A DNA stretch of 11,312 nucleotides from Mariprofundaceae bacterium (GCA_027035825.1 JALVTX010000050.1:1-11312); one strand, 5' to 3'. Counted from the stretch's first letter, positions 1-7,366 are shown. The notes: generated by a model not told the origin, from the letters alone. Numbers and translations are program-made.

Positions 1-1574
1 ACATTCTCATCGCCGAGGATCAGGACACCGTTCGCGAGGTGATGGCCGAGACCATCCGCGCCATGGAGCCGGATGCACATCTGGAGGAGGCGGCCTCGCT
101 GGCCGAGGCGCGCGACAAGATGGCCGGCCGCCGCTGGGACGGCGTGGTGACCGATTACAACCTGGGCGACGGCAAGAGCCTGGAGCTGATCGAGGAGCTG
201 AAGCGGCGGGGCGAGATGCCGCCGGTGGTGCTGGTCAGCGGCTACCTGTCGCCGTCCCGCATGGAAAAGGCCCAGGCGCTGGGCGTGGCCCACATCCTGC
301 CCAAGCCGTTCGACCCCGAGGCGTTGCAGGCCTGCCTGCGCGACGTGCTGGGGCAGTGTCACAACGATGACCCGGGAGCGACGCCGGACATGAACAGCCG
401 CGAGCTCCGGCACGGAACCTTGTTGCCGCGCGTGCTGGATTTGGGGCGCACCCAAGGCCTGATGTTCCGCATCGTCAATGATCTGGGCCGCTATCATGAC
501 GTCGAGCGCATTTGCTCCTCGGCGCTGGGCATCGCGATGGACATCGTGCATGCCGACCGGGGCTTCGTGTGCCTGTTCGACCGCGCGGCCAACCGCCTGA
601 TTCGCATCACCCACCGCGCCGATGACGGGCGCGACGCGGGCATGGCGGAAGCGCCGTCCGCGAGTTCGCTCGCCGATACGCCATTCTCGCCGCTGCTGCT
701 CTGGGGCGAGGAATACCTGGACGGCCCGCCGCGCGAGGGCGGCCATGCCTGCTGGCCGGGCGTGACGGCGGACGACTTCCTGGCCATTCAGCTTCGGTTG
801 CAGGGCGTGGCCATGGGCGTGCTGTGCGTGATGGGTCGCATGGATGCCGAAGCGGGCGTCTCCGAGCAGGATCGCAACCTGCTGGCCATGCTGATAAACC
901 AGCTCGACACGCTGTTGGACAATCGCGCCGTGCACGCCTCGCTGGCCGCCAGCATGAAGGAAACGCTGATTGCGCTGGTGCGCTCGCTGGAGGCGCGCGA
1001 CCGCTACACCAAGGATCACTCGCTGCGCGTGGGCGATCTGTCGGCGTTGTTCGCGCGCCGGCTCGGGCTGGACGAGGATCACGTGGAGCTGATCCGCACT
1101 GGCGGCCGGCTGCACGATATCGGCAAGTGCGGCATTCCCGACGCGGTGCTGCTCAAGCCCGGCCGCTACACCGACCGCGAGTTCGCCATCATGAAGGCGC
1201 ATCCGGGCATTGGCGACGCCATCCTGCGGCACATGGACGCGCTGGTGCGCGAGCGGCAGATGGTGCGCCACCATCATGAGCGGATGGATGGCAACGGCTA
1301 TCCCGACCGGCTCAAGGGCGAGGCCATTCCGCTGGAGGCGCGCATCGTTTGCGTGGCGGACGCCATTGACGCCATGACCACGCACCGGGTCTATCGCATG
1401 GCGCGGCCGCTGTCGTTCTGTGTCGAGCAGCTCAAGCGCAATTCTGGCACGCAATTTGATAGTCGTGTGGTGGAGGTGGCCCTGGAGGCCATCGAGCTTG
1501 GCGAGATCAAGACCCAGGCGCGCGACGCTGGCGAGGATGCGGGGCTGATGCCGCTCTCGGCCCGGGCCGCCTGA
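1..1574 (+). CDS. Response regulator with receiver, GAF-like and HD-GYP domains (5' partial)
   Basis: Predicted two-component response regulator whose output is c-di-GMP hydrolysis in the cytoplasm. The reading frame is open from base 3 (ILIAEDQDTVREVMAE...), so the gene begins before the window; GTG at 39 and ATG at 42 lie inside the receiver domain and are not the true start. The receiver shows the acidic pair (ED), the phosphoacceptor Asp in VVTDYNLGDG (about base 153) and the conserved Lys in LPKPF (about base 303). A GAF-like segment follows (about 450-910). The C-terminal HD-GYP domain has LHDIGK (HD at 1113-1118), IPDAVLLKPG and HHHERMDGNGYP (about 1269-1304), plus the downstream ADAIDAMTTHRVYR helix. 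All metal- and substrate-binding signatures of active HD-GYP phosphodiesterases appear present. It is followed after 37 nt by a PilZ gene, probably in one operon. The sensor kinase is not in the window. Confidence 0.93.
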   Translation, partial: ILIAEDQDTVREVMAETIRAMEPDAHLEEAASLAEARDKMAGRRWDGVVTDYNLGDGKSLELIEELKRRGEMPPVVLVSGYLSPSRMEKAQALGVAHILPKPFDPEALQACLRDVLGQCHNDDPGATPDMNSRELRHGTLLPRVLDLGRTQGLMFRIVNDLGRYHDVERICSSALGIAMDIVHADRGFVCLFDRAANRLIRITHRADDGRDAGMAEAPSASSLADTPFSPLLLWGEEYLDGPPREGGHACWPGVTADDFLAIQLRLQGVAMGVLCVMGRMDAEAGVSEQDRNLLAMLINQLDTLLDNRAVHASLAASMKETLIALVRSLEARDRYTKDHSLRVGDLSALFARRLGLDEDHVELIRTGGRLHDIGKCGIPDAVLLKPGRYTDREFAIMKAHPGIGDAILRHMDALVRERQMVRHHHERMDGNGYPDRLKGEAIPLEARIVCVADAIDAMTTHRVYRMARPLSFCVEQLKRNSGTQFDSRVVEVALEAIELGEIKTQARDAGEDAGLMPLSARAA

Positions 1575-1596
1575 GGCGCAAGCGATCCGCCGCCGC

Positions 1597-1602
1597 AAGG
1601 AG
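1597..1602 (+). promoter_or_regulatory. Ribosome binding site of the PilZ gene
   Basis: AAGGAG lies 9 nt before ATG 1612, in the short gap after the HD-GYP gene. It supports that ATG as the start and independent initiation of the second gene of the pair. Confidence 0.75.
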
Positions 1603-1611
1603 ACGCACGAC

Positions 1612-2205
1612 ATGCCAGATTCGCAAGGACAGAACCGGCGCGGGGAGTTCCGCGTGGACGACGTGCTGCCGATGAAGGACACGCCGCTCAACGAGGAGGA
1701 GTTCGAGCGCGAGCGCACGCACATCGGCATTCGCTCGCGACAGAGCAGCATGCTGCGCACCATCGTCGGCGACGACGTGTTCGCCTCGGCCGCGCCGGAG
1801 GCCGACACCGAGCTGTGCAACGCGATTCGCTCGCTGGACGCCAAGCTGAACTACCTGATTGGCGTCAACATGCTGAATGACGCCAATCGCTCCGACTTGG
1901 AGGAGCGGCCGGTGAACCTGAGCGTCTCCGGGATGAGCTTCGTGACGCCGCGCGCCTACAAGGAAGGCGACGGCCTGGAGGTGGTGCTGATGCTGCCGGC
2001 CCTGCCGCCGCTGGTGGTGGAGGTGCTGGGCCGCGTGCGCCGCGTGGAGCCCCGGCCCAACGGCCAGCATCTGGTGGGCGTGTCCTTCGTGTTCCGCTGC
2101 CAGGACGAGGAGGATCAGATTTCCCGCTACGTGTTCAAGCGTCACCGCGAGGTGATTCGCATGGAGGCGTTGCAGCAGGAGCAGGCCCGCCAGCGGATGG
2201 CGTGA
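1612..2205 (+). CDS. PilZ-domain protein with split binding motif
   Basis: Predicted cytoplasmic c-di-GMP receptor of 197 residues. The two PilZ signatures are visible: RGEFR (RxxxR, residues 10-14) followed by VDDVLP, and NLSVSG (N/DxSxxG, residues 102-107) followed by a beta-rich stretch to about residue 180. In a minimal PilZ domain the two motifs are a few tens of residues apart; here 88 residues separate R14 from N102. The insert is polar and probably helical, including LDAKLNYLIGVNML. From family knowledge, PilZ proteins with such inserts exist and some oligomerise through the extra helices; this is inference for this protein. The C-terminal tail (about 180-197) is Gln/Arg-rich and probably helical. 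It lies 37 nt behind an HD-GYP response regulator, suggesting that one operon both degrades and senses c-di-GMP. What it binds downstream is not shown. Confidence 0.85.
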   Translation: MPDSQGQNRRGEFRVDDVLPMKDTPLNEEEFERERTHIGIRSRQSSMLRTIVGDDVFASAAPEADTELCNAIRSLDAKLNYLIGVNMLNDANRSDLEERPVNLSVSGMSFVTPRAYKEGDGLEVVLMLPALPPLVVEVLGRVRRVEPRPNGQHLVGVSFVFRCQDEEDQISRYVFKRHREVIRMEALQQEQARQRMA

Positions 2206-2250
2206 CTCCGCGCAAGTCCGATTGCCAGTCATGGGATGATGCGGCAGAGA

Positions 2251-2273
2251 GCGCCCGGCCAACAGCCGGGCGC
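2251..2273. terminator. Hairpin between convergent genes, possible bidirectional terminator
   Basis: A perfect 9-bp inverted repeat, GCGCCCGGC (2251-2259) and GCCGGGCGC (2265-2273), with a 5-nt loop CAACA. It sits 45 nt after the PilZ stop and 50 nt after the diguanylate cyclase stop on the other strand. Neither side has a convincing T-run (only TCTCT when read on the - strand), so it may be a weak or factor-dependent terminator, or mainly protect 3' ends. The rest of the 118-nt gap 2206-2323 shows nothing else. Confidence 0.5.
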
Positions 2274-2323
2274 GATTCGCTCCGGGGGAGGTGCGGTCGA
2301 TCAGCGATTTGTTCGCGCGGGGT

Positions 2324-3553
2324 TCAGGCCGTGGCGACCTTCACCTGGTCGCGGCCGCCGTTTTTGGCCTCGTAGAGCGCCGCGTCGGCGCGCTTCAGCC
2401 AATGGGGTATCTCTTCGTCGCCCCGGCGCACGGCCACGCCCATGCTGATGGTGACGGGAACCTTGCCGTGCCGGCACTTGATGTCGGCCATGGCGACGGC
2501 CCGGCGCAGCGCGTCGGCGGCCTCGAAGGCGTGGCGGCCGGAGGCGCCGACGAGCACGATGCCGAACTCCTCGCCGCCCATGCGCGCCGCCAGATCGCTG
2601 GCGCGCACGCCGCCGGCCAGGATGCCACCCACCCGCGCCAGCACCTCGTCGCCCGCGTCGTGGCCGTGGCGGTCGTTGATGCGCTTGAAGTGGTCAATGT
2701 CCGCCATCACGAAGGCGGCCGGCGCGTCCGGCAGCTTGCGCAGGAACTGCTCCAGCTTGCGCCGGTTGGGCAGGCCGGTGAGCGGGTCGTGCAGGGCCTG
2801 CCGCTCGGCCGCCTCGAGCTGTTCGGTCAGTTCGCGCACCTTGTCGCCCTGGGCCGCGACCGTCGCCTTGATGCGCCCGGCGGCGCTGGCGAGCTTGCGG
2901 CCCGCTTCCAGGATGCCCTGCTGGGCGCTCTGGAGAATGGCGCGCGCGGCCTCGGGATCGTCCGGCAGTTCCTGTTGCAGCAGTTCGGCGGTCTGCTTGA
3001 GCTCGGGCGGCTCGTCGGTCACTTCCGCCAGCATTGTCGAGACCTCGTCCAGCATGTCGCGCATCGCGCCGGTCAGCGCCGAGAGCTCGGCGCGAAGCGC
3101 ATCGTCGCCGTCCAGGTGTCGTTTCAGGGCCTGGGAGAGGGCGCCGGGCAGCGCGTCGGCCGCCATCGTCGCGGCGGAGTGGTTCAGCATTTCCAGGCAT
3201 CGGGAGAGTTCCCGGGTCGCGTCGCCGTTCAGGCCTCCCGCGTCATGCGCCGGGCGGTTCAGTTGCGCCAACTTCTCCTGAATGGCGTCGTGCAACGCCT
3301 CGGCCCGCGCGTCCAGATGCTCCGGATTGGCCAGCGCCGCGCCTTGCTCGGCGTCCAGGAAGGCGGCCAGCCAGCGGCTGACCTGCTGGTAGGCCGCACG
3401 AGGCACGGGGCGCGCCTGCCGGAGCTGCTCCAGCTCGTGGGTGAGCTGGCGGAAGCCCGCGCGCAGGTCTTCGTCCTTGGGCGCGAAGCGCAGCGCCCGC
3501 GTCCGCAGCGAAGCGACCTGATCCAGGAGGGTGTCGAGCCCTTGCTCTACCAC
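2324..3553 (-). CDS. GGDEF-domain diguanylate cyclase
   Basis: Predicted c-di-GMP synthase (2 GTP to c-di-GMP), 409 residues, cytoplasmic, with no signal peptide or membrane segment. The C-terminal GGDEF domain (about 245-405) has DPLTGLPNRR (256-265), DIDHFKRIND (285-294), an intact inhibitory RxxD site (RASD, 317-320) and, five residues later, the active-site GGEEF (326-330). It should therefore be active and feedback-inhibited. The N-terminal 245 residues are helical, with heptad-like stretches, and match no sensor domain I recognise. The start is GTG at 3553, overlapping the stop of the upstream small gene in the string GTGGTAG. No clear Shine-Dalgarno precedes it, so translational coupling is likely. 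Upstream of this GTG the same frame is Arg-rich shadow of the small gene, and the next in-frame Met is about 120 residues further in. It converges on the HD-GYP/PilZ pair. Confidence 0.9.
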   Translation of the reverse strand: MVEQGLDTLLDQVASLRTRALRFAPKDEDLRAGFRQLTHELEQLRQARPVPRAAYQQVSRWLAAFLDAEQGAALANPEHLDARAEALHDAIQEKLAQLNRPAHDAGGLNGDATRELSRCLEMLNHSAATMAADALPGALSQALKRHLDGDDALRAELSALTGAMRDMLDEVSTMLAEVTDEPPELKQTAELLQQELPDDPEAARAILQSAQQGILEAGRKLASAAGRIKATVAAQGDKVRELTEQLEAAERQALHDPLTGLPNRRKLEQFLRKLPDAPAAFVMADIDHFKRINDRHGHDAGDEVLARVGGILAGGVRASDLAARMGGEEFGIVLVGASGRHAFEAADALRRAVAMADIKCRHGKVPVTISMGVAVRRGDEEIPHWLKRADAALYEAKNGGRDQVKVATA

Positions 3554-3930
3554 GGGCGTTTCAGGCGCTCGGATTCCACGGCCAGCATTGCGTCCGCGTC
3601 CTGGCGCAAGGGTTCGGGAGCGCAGCGGGCCAGCTCGCCGCGCAGGGATTGCAGGGCCTCGAGCGCCTGTGCATCGAGCGCGCGCGCATCGGGCCCGTCG
3701 GATTGCTCGATGCGCGCCAGCACGCCGTCCAGCACATGCAGGGCGCGCGCCAGCGCGGCATCGGCGTCGGGACGCTTCCGCTGCGCTTCGTCGGCGGCGT
3801 CGCGCGCATCGGTGGCCGCCGCTGGGAGCTGGTCTTCCAGCAGTCGGCGGAAGCGCTCGCCATCGGCGGGCCTGGCCCGGGCTTCTCCGGCGCGCGAGGC
3901 GCGGGGCGTGGACGTGCGTTGAATCTTCAT
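3547..3930 (-). CDS. Small helical protein of unknown function, coupled to the diguanylate cyclase
   Basis: A 127-residue protein starting MKIQRTSTPRASRAG. Residues 1-22 are basic and probably disordered; GERFRRLLEDQLP follows, then a long Ala/Leu/Asp-rich helical region ending ...AVESERLKRPW. There is no Cys cluster, signal peptide or membrane segment. ATG 3930 is chosen because GGAG (3938-3941) lies 7 nt before it; an extension to 4008 in the same frame would cross the promoter region and looks non-coding. The gene overlaps the diguanylate cyclase start by 7 nt (GTGGTAG), so the two are probably made together. I do not recognise the family. The MKI start, size and helical pattern recall small flagellar-associated proteins such as FliX or YaaR/DUF327, but the resemblance is too weak to name it. 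A flagellar or regulatory-partner role would suit the sigma-54-like promoter and the c-di-GMP context; that is inference. Confidence 0.75.
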   Translation of the reverse strand: MKIQRTSTPRASRAGEARARPADGERFRRLLEDQLPAAATDARDAADEAQRKRPDADAALARALHVLDGVLARIEQSDGPDARALDAQALEALQSLRGELARCAPEPLRQDADAMLAVESERLKRPW

Positions 3931-3937
3931 GGCTGCG

Positions 3938-3941
3938 CTCC
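3938..3941 (-). promoter_or_regulatory. Ribosome binding site of the small gene before the diguanylate cyclase
   Basis: GGAG on the - strand, 7 nt upstream of ATG 3930. It decides the start against a longer in-frame reading from 4008. Confidence 0.65.
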
Positions 3942-3971
3942 GTGATGCGTGAAAGGCATGCACGAAAACAA

Positions 3972-3986
3972 GCAAAAACAGGGCCA
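3972..3986 (-). promoter_or_regulatory. Candidate sigma-54 (-24/-12) promoter
   Basis: Read on the - strand the site is TGGCCC, 5 nt, TTGC, with GG and GC separated by exactly 10 nt as sigma-54 requires. It is preceded by C and followed by TT, close to the consensus YTGGCACGN4TTGCW; the one clear deviation is C for A in TGGCAC. Transcription would start near 3960, giving about 30 nt of leader before ATG 3930. It would drive the small gene and the coupled diguanylate cyclase. No enhancer-binding-protein site is proven, although the palindrome at 4171-4188 is at a suitable distance upstream. Confidence 0.5.
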
Positions 3987-4040
3987 GAAAGCCGAAAGGC
4001 GAAGACAAAGGGTGGGTGCGGGAAGTCAGGCGGCGGCCCG

Positions 4041-4077
4041 AAAAAATACGAGCCCCGGCGAAGCGCCGGGGCCGTAT
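4041..4077 (-). terminator. Strong rho-independent terminator reading leftward
   Basis: On the - strand, ATACG and GCCCCGGCG pair with CGCCGGGGC and CGTAT around a 3-nt loop (9-bp perfect core 4052-4060/4064-4072, extended by 5 bp 4046-4050/4073-4077 with one bulged base). The stem is followed immediately by a run of T (the A-run 4041-4046 on the + strand). It is the natural end of the transcript carrying the RND gene, whose stop is about 190 nt upstream. It insulates that operon from the promoter at 3972-3986. Confidence 0.85.
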
Positions 4078-4093
4078 TCAAGCGTCTGACGCC

Positions 4094-4115
4094 GGGGAGG
4101 GAGGGAGGAGGAGGG
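4094..4115 (+). other. Potential G-quadruplex motif
   Basis: A purine-only stretch with four runs of three or more G on the + strand (4094-4097, 4099-4101, 4103-4105, 4113-4115) and loops of 1, 1 and 7 nt, fitting G3+N1-7. It lies in the 3' region of the leftward RND transcript, on the template strand. Folding is not shown. Confidence 0.4.
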
Positions 4116-4170
4116 TGGCGCCAGACATGCGGAACTATAGGACAGCCTTCTTAAATGGTTGTGAACGACT

Positions 4171-4188
4171 CATGAAAACTTGTTCATG
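4171..4188. promoter_or_regulatory. 18-bp palindromic site, possible operator
   Basis: CATGAA (4171-4176) and TTCATG (4183-4188) form a perfect 6-bp inverted repeat with a 6-nt spacer. Within the spacer the symmetry continues with one mismatch (ATGAAAA against ATGAACA). It lies in an AT-richer island of otherwise GC-rich DNA, between the RND gene and its terminator and about 185 nt upstream of the sigma-54-like promoter. It could be a regulator or enhancer site; no regulator gene is in the window. Confidence 0.35.
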
Positions 4189-4230
4189 TTGGCGGCTTAT
4201 GTTGGCGGCTTATGTTGGCCGCATATGTTG
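4186..4230. repeat. 13-bp tandem repeat, about 3.5 copies
   Basis: ATGTTGGCGGCTT occurs at 4186-4198 and identically at 4199-4211. A third copy, ATGTTGGCCGCAT, is at 4212-4224, and a partial copy, ATGTTG, at 4225-4230. It begins on the last bases of the palindrome at 4171-4188. A 13-bp period is not a multiple of three and no gene crosses it, so it is not a protein repeat. It may be slipped-strand amplification or an array of binding sites. Confidence 0.8.
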
Positions 4231-4264
4231 GAGCAGGAGGGCGGCCGGGCCGGAATTCGGGCGC

Positions 4265-7200
4265 TCAGGAGGCCTCGCGCCGGGCCAGTCTCCGCCAGAT
4301 GGAAACCACAGTCTGCCGCATATCCATGCCGATGCCAAGCGCCGCCGGCACCGAGATCAGCGTGATGCCGGTGGCGAACAGCAGCCCCCAGGACAGCGCC
4401 AGCGCCATCGGCGCGACGAAGGGGTCGAAACCGCCCCAGCCGTAGGCGGTCGGCATCAGGCCGACGACGGTGGTGATGGTGGTCAGCAGCACCGCGCGCA
4501 GGCGCCGTCGCCCTGCCTCGATGATGGCGTCGCGCCAGGCCGCGCCGCGCTCGATGGCGCGTTGGATGAACACCGCGATGACCAGCGAGTCGTTGACCAC
4601 CACGCCGGAGAGCGCCACGAAACCCATCATGGCCATGAACGAAATCGGCTGGCCATGCAGGAAGAAGCCCACGATGATGCCGATGGCGCCGAACGGGATG
4701 GCCAGCATGACCAGCACCGGCCAGCTCAGGCGGTTGAACTGCACGGCCAGGATCACGAAGATGCCGGCCAGCGCGTAGATGAAGCTGAAGATGAGGCCGC
4801 GCACCGATTCACGCGAGCGTTCCTCCTCGCCGCCCAGGTGCAGGCGCACCTTGCCGGCGTCCGCGCCCAGCCACTGCTGCCTGTCGCGCATCACGCGGGC
4901 GTTCAGCGCCCGCGAGGTGATGACGGCCGGGTCCACCTCGGCCGAAACATTGATGACAAGATTGCCGTTCTTGTGGTGGATGCTGGTGACGCCCGGCGTG
5001 GTCTCGAAGCGGGCGATGCGGCCGAGCTCGGTGAGACCGCCCATGCGGTTCGGGATGCCGAGCCGCCGCAGCGTGGCGATGTCGCGCTGGTAGGCCTCGG
5101 GGTAGCGCAGCGTGACGTCCACCTCCTCCTTGCCGCGATTCAGCGTGGAGACGCGCAGGCCGTCGAAGGCGGCGCGGATATGCGCGGCCACCGTGGCCAT
5201 GTCCACGCCGGCATAGGCCGCCCTGGCGCGGTTGAGCACGATGTGGATTTCCGGATCGCCCGGCGTGAGCCCGCTCTCGATGGAATGGACGCCCGGGATG
5301 CGCCCCAGGTATGCGGTCAGGCGCTGGGCCGCGCGGGTGATGGCGGCCTCATCCGGCCCCGAGAGCTCCACTTGCAGGGCGCGGCCCACCGGCGGCCCGG
5401 GCTTGAGCATCACGAAGTCCATCGGCAGGGCCGGGAACAGCGGCGGAATCTCGCGCTCCAGCTTGCGCATCACCGTGAAGGCGGAAACCGACCGGGTGGA
5501 GAATGGCGTCAGCACCACCCGTACGAAGCCGAAGTGGTCGCCCATCTGCTTCAGCGCGTCCCGCTCGTCGGCGCTGCTCTGGCCGGCGATGGCGATGGTG
5601 GTCTCCAGCAGCTTCGGGTCGATGCGCCGGCGGATTTCGCCGTCCACGCGGTGCAGGATGCCGCGCATCTGCTCCAGCGTCGTGCCCGTGGGGGCGGTGA
5701 CGCGCACGTAGAACTGGTTCTCCGCGCCGGGTGGGAAGAGCTGGAACTTCATGCCGGAGGCGAGCCAGAGGCTCGCGCCGAGCGCGACCAGCGTCAGCAA
5801 CACGGTCAGCCAGCGCCATTTCACGGCGAATTTCAACAGCGGGACGTACAGCCGGGTCAGCCACACCAGCACGCGCCGTTCGCCGGGGTGGGCGCGCGGG
5901 TTGCTGATGTCGCGCACGTGGTTGGGCAGGATGAACAACGCTTCCAGCCAGGAGAACAGCAGCAGCGTGACCACGACCACCGGGATCGAGAACACGAACT
6001 TGCCGATGATGCCGTCCATGAACATCAGCGGCAGGAAGGCGACGATGGTGGTCAGCACCGTGGCCGTCACCGGCCCGGCCAGCTCCCATGCGCCGAGGAT
6101 GGCGGCGCGCTCCGGGCGCGCGCCCTGTTCCATGTGCCAGGTGATGTTCTCGCCGATGATGATGGCGTCGTCCACCATCAGGCCGAGCACGATGATGAAG
6201 CCGAACATGGTCAGCAGGTTCAGCGTCGCGCCGCCGAGCCAGAGAGCGAACAGGCCGGAGAAGAAGATGACCGGCAGTCCCCAAGCGGTGGTGATGGCCA
6301 CGGCCGGGCGCAGGAACAACAGCAGCGTCGCCAGCACGAGAATCAGCCCCAGGCCGCCGTTGCTGGTGAGCACGCCAAGCCGCAGGCGGGTGATGGTGGA
6401 GAAATCCTGGTAGGTGCGCACGTGCACGCCCTGGCCATACAGTTCGGGGATGGTCTTGAGATAGGCGCGCACGCGATCCACCAGCGTGATGATGTCGGCG
6501 TCACCTTTCTTCATCACGATCATGTTGATGGCCGGCTGACCCATCGCGTCCACGTAGCGGGTCGGCTCCACCAGCGTTTCCTCCACCCGGGCCACGTCGC
6601 CCAGGCGCACCGCGTCGCCGCGGTCGTTGGCGCGCAGCACCAGGTTGGCGGCGTCGTCCGCCGAGAGGAATTGGCCGGTGACGCGGATGATGCGCTGGCC
6701 GTCGGACGCCTTCAGCGCGCCGCCGGGAGCGTTGATGTTCCAGCCGCGAATCAGCCGCGCCACGTCGCCGGCGGTGACGCGGGCACGGCGCATCCGCTCC
6801 GGGTCGAGCACGATGCGGATTTCCTCCTTGCGCTTGCCCTGGGTGATGATGCGGGCCACGCCGGGGATATCGAGCACGTCGTCCTCGATGTGGTCGGCAA
6901 TGCGCTTGAGCGTGAGCGGCGGGAAGTCGCCGAACACGGTGAAGGAAATCACCGGCGCCTGCTCGGACTTGATTTCCATGATACGCGGATCATCCGGCAG
7001 GTCGTCGGGCAGCGAGGCGCGGTTCACGGCCTGCTGCACGTCGGAGACGAAGCGGGAGCGATCCTTGTAGTCCGGGTCCACCTCGATGTTGATGCTCATC
7101 GAACCGGGGTAGGCGGTGGAGCGGATGGTGTTGATGCCGTCGATGCCCTTGAGTTCGCGCTCGATGGGCGTGACCACCAGCCGTTCGATCTCGCGCGGCG

Positions 7201-7366
7201 AAGCGCCGGGCCAGCCGGCGGAGATGACGACCAGGTCGAAGTTGACGCTGGGGAAGGCCTCGCGCTGGATGGAGAGTGCGGCGAACACGCCGCCGCCCAG
7301 CAGCATCAGCGACAGCAGGTTGACCAGCAGGCCGCGCCGGACGAAGAAGGCGATGACGCGTTTCAC
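4265..7366 (-). CDS. HAE1-type RND efflux transporter permease
   Basis: Inner membrane proton-driven transporter of 1033 residues, the usual length of AcrB/MdtB-type pumps. The first membrane helix is at about 12-32. The first periplasmic loop runs to about 330, then a block of helices to about 540 holds GLMVDDAIII, with the proton-relay Asp pair at 399-400. A second periplasmic loop (about 540-855) and a second helix block (to about 1015) follow. Where AcrB has its essential Lys in helix 10, this protein has SGVVVNDSLVI (920-930), a pattern known to me from an HAE1 subgroup. The substrate cannot be read; the family includes drug, solvent and lipid exporters. The start is GTG 7366, sharing GTGA with the stop of the upstream outer membrane channel gene, so translation is coupled. 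No adaptor (MFP) gene is adjacent. A PPG stall motif lies at 545-547. Confidence 0.93.
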   Translation of the reverse strand: MKRVIAFFVRRGLLVNLLSLMLLGGGVFAALSIQREAFPSVNFDLVVISAGWPGASPREIERLVVTPIERELKGIDGINTIRSTAYPGSMSINIEVDPDYKDRSRFVSDVQQAVNRASLPDDLPDDPRIMEIKSEQAPVISFTVFGDFPPLTLKRIADHIEDDVLDIPGVARIITQGKRKEEIRIVLDPERMRRARVTAGDVARLIRGWNINAPGGALKASDGQRIIRVTGQFLSADDAANLVLRANDRGDAVRLGDVARVEETLVEPTRYVDAMGQPAINMIVMKKGDADIITLVDRVRAYLKTIPELYGQGVHVRTYQDFSTITRLRLGVLTSNGGLGLILVLATLLLFLRPAVAITTAWGLPVIFFSGLFALWLGGATLNLLTMFGFIIVLGLMVDDAIIIGENITWHMEQGARPERAAILGAWELAGPVTATVLTTIVAFLPLMFMDGIIGKFVFSIPVVVVTLLLFSWLEALFILPNHVRDISNPRAHPGERRVLVWLTRLYVPLLKFAVKWRWLTVLLTLVALGASLWLASGMKFQLFPPGAENQFYVRVTAPTGTTLEQMRGILHRVDGEIRRRIDPKLLETTIAIAGQSSADERDALKQMGDHFGFVRVVLTPFSTRSVSAFTVMRKLEREIPPLFPALPMDFVMLKPGPPVGRALQVELSGPDEAAITRAAQRLTAYLGRIPGVHSIESGLTPGDPEIHIVLNRARAAYAGVDMATVAAHIRAAFDGLRVSTLNRGKEEVDVTLRYPEAYQRDIATLRRLGIPNRMGGLTELGRIARFETTPGVTSIHHKNGNLVINVSAEVDPAVITSRALNARVMRDRQQWLGADAGKVRLHLGGEEERSRESVRGLIFSFIYALAGIFVILAVQFNRLSWPVLVMLAIPFGAIGIIVGFFLHGQPISFMAMMGFVALSGVVVNDSLVIAVFIQRAIERGAAWRDAIIEAGRRRLRAVLLTTITTVVGLMPTAYGWGGFDPFVAPMALALSWGLLFATGITLISVPAALGIGMDMRQTVVSIWRRLARREAS

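Noticed and set aside
2291..3922. Long + strand open frame antisense to the diguanylate cyclase and small gene
   Set aside because: Low-complexity Ala/Gly/Arg/Val composition and no ribosome binding site; the - strand carries GGDEF motifs and a convincing small gene.
3554..4081. N-terminal extension of the diguanylate cyclase to an upstream ATG
   Set aside because: Residues encoded there are Arg-rich nonsense and cross the terminator and promoter. The real protein in this stretch is the small gene in another frame, and GTG 3553 is the coupled start.
4186..4230. CRISPR-like repeats
   Set aside because: The 13-bp units are directly adjacent with no spacers, and no cas gene is present.
4180..4365. 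Small + strand frame starting in the 13-bp repeats
   Set aside because: Its first residues come from the repeat and the rest is antisense to the RND 3' end; no ribosome binding site.
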